The notes beneath the pieces were generated by a model. It was not told the origin of the DNA. It saw only the letters and a program-made list of their open reading frames with translations, and searched no databases. A program made the position numbers and the translations under genes. From positions 310,001-374,000 of the forward strand of contig NC_018391.1 of NCBI RefSeq assembly GCF_000208865.1: a DNA stretch of 64,000 nt. Reading direction: 5' to 3'. Position 1 is the first letter of the stretch. Each line of letters opens with the position of its first letter. This stretch comes from Neospora caninum Liverpool (lineage: Eukaryota > Apicomplexa > Conoidasida > Eucoccidiorida > Sarcocystidae). Positions 60,701 through 64,000 of this stretch are shown piece by piece.

Positions 60701-63700
60701 GTCCTCGTCTCTCTCCGCGTGTGGGAGATCTTCGCGGAAGAAGGATACCCACGTGGGCCGTGCGCAGCACCAGCAGAGACAGTTGCTGCTTCTGCAACAG
60801 CAACAGCAGCGCAGCAGGAATCGCCTGCGCCAGGAAAAGCCCCGTCGACTGAAGTTTTTGCACGAGTGTGATACTCCGGTGAGTCAGCTTCCGTTCGCCT
60901 TCTGGAAGGCCTTCGGGAGACTCATGCGCATTCCCCACACACACGTCCCCTCCTGCACGCCGTTCGCCTCCTACGAGCACATGGACGCGCTGGAGCAGGT
61001 CTGGGGTGACGCCTGGGCGCTCTCCCAGCTCAAGAGTTCGGGACTCAGCTACAAGATCCTCCACGCGAACGCCACTGCGGCAGCCTTCGCGCTCGCTGGC
61101 AAGTCCGGAGCCGGAGAGAAGAGCGAAGGGAGATCGAGGAACGGAGTCAAACGCGACGGGAAGGGGAGCAGTGGAAAGGCCAGAGAACGGGGCAAATCAG
61201 AGGGGACGAGAAGTGTGGGATCTGCGGGCGTCGCGGCGCCCGGCGGGGAGACCGAAAGCAGGAAAGGGGGCGATGGAGAGGCCGCGGAAGATCAAGGGGG
61301 GAGAACCGAGAGGAGCGAAGGCAAAGAACGGGAGAGGGAAGAAGAGAACAGCGGGACGAAGGTGAGTGAGAAAACAGGAGGCGCAGGACGTTCAAACAAC
61401 GATCCCTCTGGAGCCGAATGCGGAGGGAAAGGCGCCAGTGGAGCTCCACATGCACAAGACGGTGCCAAAGCAGCAGGCAAGACGAGCTCGGCAACGGCGG
61501 CCGCGCGCGGCGCGCTCCAGGGCGTCATTGCAGCCGCCACGGGGGTCGCAGGAGCTGCGGCAGGGGCGCCTTCTCTTCAGTGGGTCTTATGGCAACTTCA
61601 GAGCGCGATGGAAGGAACGTAAGGACGCACAGAACAGTTCGTGAAGTTTCAGACGCACTCCGGAGAGAGAGGGAGAAGGACTGTCTGCAGCGAGAGAGAG
61701 AGGGGGGGTCTTGTGACGCGGGTGATGCGCCGTGGGTGGCGAGACGCGCACGGGGAAGCTCCACATACAACACCGCACTTCACACGCCGTGTGTACATGC
61801 GTTTTGATCTTGCCTTCTGCGTGTTTTCGTTTTCCAGACAGAGCAGCTCGTGCGCGAGCAGTGGCGATACAACCCCCGCGACGAGGGAGGAGACCGACAC
61901 GGCGTCTCTGTGTGCAGAGGAGCCACGTCAGGAGGACCGAGAAGGACAGAAGAAGGCCGGAGAAGAAGGGGCCGAGAGAGACAGAGAGGAGAGGAAAGAG
62001 AGGGAAAACAGTTTTCTGCTTCGTTCCCAACGAGCACAGGGACAAGTCTTGAACGCTATCGAGAAGGCCCTCGGAGGTGTGACCGAGTCCCCGAAAGAAG
62101 GGGAGGCGCAGCAAGTTCCGCTTCTTGTGGTGCTCTTGCGGGTAAGGGGAGAAGTGGGCACCCAAAATGAAGAGGTGAAAGAGAAGGGATCAACACACGC
62201 ACGTGTAAAGGAGTGAACACGAATCAACCGGAGGGAAGCAGTGCAGGAGCACAGCCAAAAGGGTCGACGACGTGTTCGTTGTGCGTTCCAGATACCGGTT
62301 TGTCCTTCCTTATCTCGTCTCCATGGTGCTGGGCCTTGGTGGTCCCCCCTGCGTCACCGGCTCTTTTGGTTCCACTTTTCTCTCTGTTCCCCCCAGGTGA
62401 TTGAGGCTCTTGTATCTACCCGCCCCTTATGGCAGCTGACTCCCTATGGTCTCTCTGGGTCAGCCGCGGCGTCGTCGTTCTTCGCCTCGCCCCGTCCATC
62501 TTCCTTTTCGTCGTCGCTAACACCTGTGGCAGTGAGTTGCTTGCTGTCATCCTTCGTAAGCGAGGGCACCCGCCGACTTGCCTTGGCCTCATCGTTTTTC
62601 TGTTCGCGTTTTTCTTCCTTCGGCGGGGACACAAAAGACGGAGGCGCCCTGGCGCAGAAAGGCGAGGGACATACGGCAGGGGTCGTGGTTAAGGTGGAGG
62701 AGACAGCGAACGGGGACAGAGCGAAGGGGTCTTCCTGTGGAAACAGTGGAAGTGGAAGCGGGCTTTGGTGGCGCCTCGAGTGGTCCACCCTACAGCGTCT
62801 CCGCGCTCTGTCTCCTTCCGAGGGTGTCTCCTCGGCAGTTGGAGACACAGCACGCGTGTTGCTGGCCGACTGGTTGGGAGCTGCGGAACCCGTTGAGGAC
62901 AACATGGAGACAGAAACACTGGGGAAGAAACAGTCAGGAAAAGACGGGAGGAAACGTGTAGGTTCCTCCCACTTGTGCCTTCAAGTCGCTGCCTGTCTCC
63001 TCTCCGCCGCGGCGGGCACAGCCCCCTACGTGTGCTCAGACCACGTGAGTGGCAACGATGCAGAGGGGAACGAGAAGAACGGAGATGCAGACCAGGTTTC
63101 TTCTCTTTCGAAATCGTCTCCGGTCGCTTCCCCATGCCATCCCTTCGGTGCCAAGATCTTTCATCTCTCGCAACTGAAGGATTTTCTGGACGTCGCCGGC
63201 GAGTGCTTGTACACCGCAGCGGCCTGCTGGGAAATGGAGAGAGCGAAAGGGAAGGATGAAAACGAGGACAGGGAAAAAGAGAGAGAGGACCGAAAGGGAG
63301 AAGCTGGGAAGGAGAGGGAGAAGAGGGAGGGAGCTCTCGATGAAGAGAACATTCGTTTCTCTCACCTTTTGAAGAAGCTGCTCGCCTGGCTCGGTCTCCT
63401 TCATCGCCAGGTCGCCGCCGCCGTCGGAGCAGGCGGCCACACTGAGGCAAGTGAAGGATTTCTTTCTCTCCCCGGCGACTCGGGAGAAGGGGCGACCGGA
63501 GCCTTAGCTGCGGTCGCGCTTCTCGCCGATCTCCGCGATGAAGAAGAAAGAATGTGGGGAGAGAATGCGGAGCGAAAAGACCAAGAGAGGGAGGATGGAA
63601 AGCAAACTGGGGAGCAGACTGGAGGAGAGGAGGAAGAGGAAAACAGAGGCGTCGCCAGTGTGGTTGACTTTGAGAGGACGGCGAAGACGGGGGTGCCCCC

Positions 63701-64000
63701 AAAGGGCAAGCAGACGACGGTCCCCATTTCCCCTTCTCTGACAGCAGATAAAGTCGACTTGTGGGACGTGCCGCCGTTACACGTTCTCCGCAGGAAGGCT
63801 GTCGCTGCTGCCGTTGCTGAAGGCATGGATATCGAGTTGTTGGAGTCCCTCGTGGGCCCCTTTGCTTCGCGCTCATTTGCCCGTCTTGTCTCCAATCACG
63901 GACGCCAGGAGAAGAGCGGCGAACAGAGCGAAGGCGAGGGAGCCGAGGAAGAGAAGAAGGTCGACGAGGTCATTGGCGCCGTGGGTTCTCCCTCAGCCAA
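57750..64000 (+). CDS. large TPR-like protein, 3' truncated by the window edge
   Basis: Six exons chain in phase: 57750-59223, 59735-59933, 60184-60461, 60586-61618, 61838-62141 and 62397 to beyond 64000. This gives over 1,630 residues with no stop at the edge. The start is the first ATG after a T-rich leader (GGCAATGACGGCACC). Helix-pair segments typical of tetratricopeptide repeats are visible. Examples are LVLLAESMRSLGKDREAVGC (about 150-170), YCRRALEYVLLLQPNHAGAS and VLLLLGDFGAAAHALKYSLS (about 335-385), and LAVDEALEIDEENAAPLS joined across intron 2. Another ordered patch is KFLHECDTPVSQLPFAFWKA (exon 4). Long Lys/Glu/Gly-rich linkers separate them, including a poly-Gln run of CAG codons near 60795 and a Gly/Ala-rich end of exon 4. 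TPR arrays are protein-binding scaffolds. I could not assign the protein to a named family; the part outside the window may hold the defining domain. Confidence 0.75.
60462..60585 (+). other. short intron inferred by frame change
   Basis: The frame coding SDRLLPLAADVRGISIAD runs to the donor TCAG|GTCAGC. The downstream frame begins after GCCGGCAG|GCGCC. The 124-bp piece between is pyrimidine-rich, and phase 1 on both sides gives a continuous protein. Alternative splicing here is possible because the downstream frame is also open across it. Confidence 0.6.

Noticed and set aside
62689..63876. A 395-codon minus-strand frame at the right end
   Set aside because: It is antisense to the open exon from 62397, which is joined in phase to five upstream exons. 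The minus frame is Ser/Pro/Arg noise.

Overview
The window reads as nuclear DNA of a coccidian apicomplexan, most likely Toxoplasma gondii or a very close relative (Hammondia, Neospora). The grounds are two tandem SRS-type surface antigen genes with GPI signals, an ApiAT-type transporter, genes split by many short GT-AG introns with pyrimidine-rich acceptors, very long low-complexity Ser/Arg/Glu-rich reading frames, and T/C-rich noncoding leaders. There is no bacterial operon structure. Gene models were assembled by hand from splice signals, phase matching and family motifs. None has been checked by search or RNA data.

Layout, left to right. 1-3650: no firm gene; one possible acidic exon on the minus strand and a TATG/TA microsatellite. 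3651-8133 (-): a SWEET/MtN3 sugar transporter-like gene with a very large loop. 8134-12070: spacer carrying a tRNA-Ala(CGC) gene. 12071-18352 (+): a nine-exon TauE/SafE (sulfite exporter family) membrane protein with a 27-bp coding repeat. 19863-25045 (-): a RING protein of the MGRN1/RNF157/LOG2 type. 26631-31832 (+): one uninterrupted 1,733-codon low-complexity protein. 34732-38257 (+): a four-exon ApiAT/NPT1-type major-facilitator transporter. 41401-45379 (-): a seven-exon PP2C phosphatase with all metal-binding motifs and one GC-AG intron. 46468-46549 (+): tRNA-Ser(AGA). 47310-48881 (-) and 51084-52707 (-): a tandem SRS gene pair. 57750 to the right edge (+): a long multi-exon protein with TPR-like helices that continues out of the window.

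The genes do not form one pathway. Three are multi-pass transport proteins (sugar, sulfur-anion type and amino-acid type by family), two are regulatory enzymes (ubiquitin ligase, phosphatase), two are surface coat antigens, and two are large proteins of unknown role. The most informative comparison is the SRS pair: intron, signal peptide and second domain are almost identical between copies, while the first surface domain and the distal promoter have diverged.
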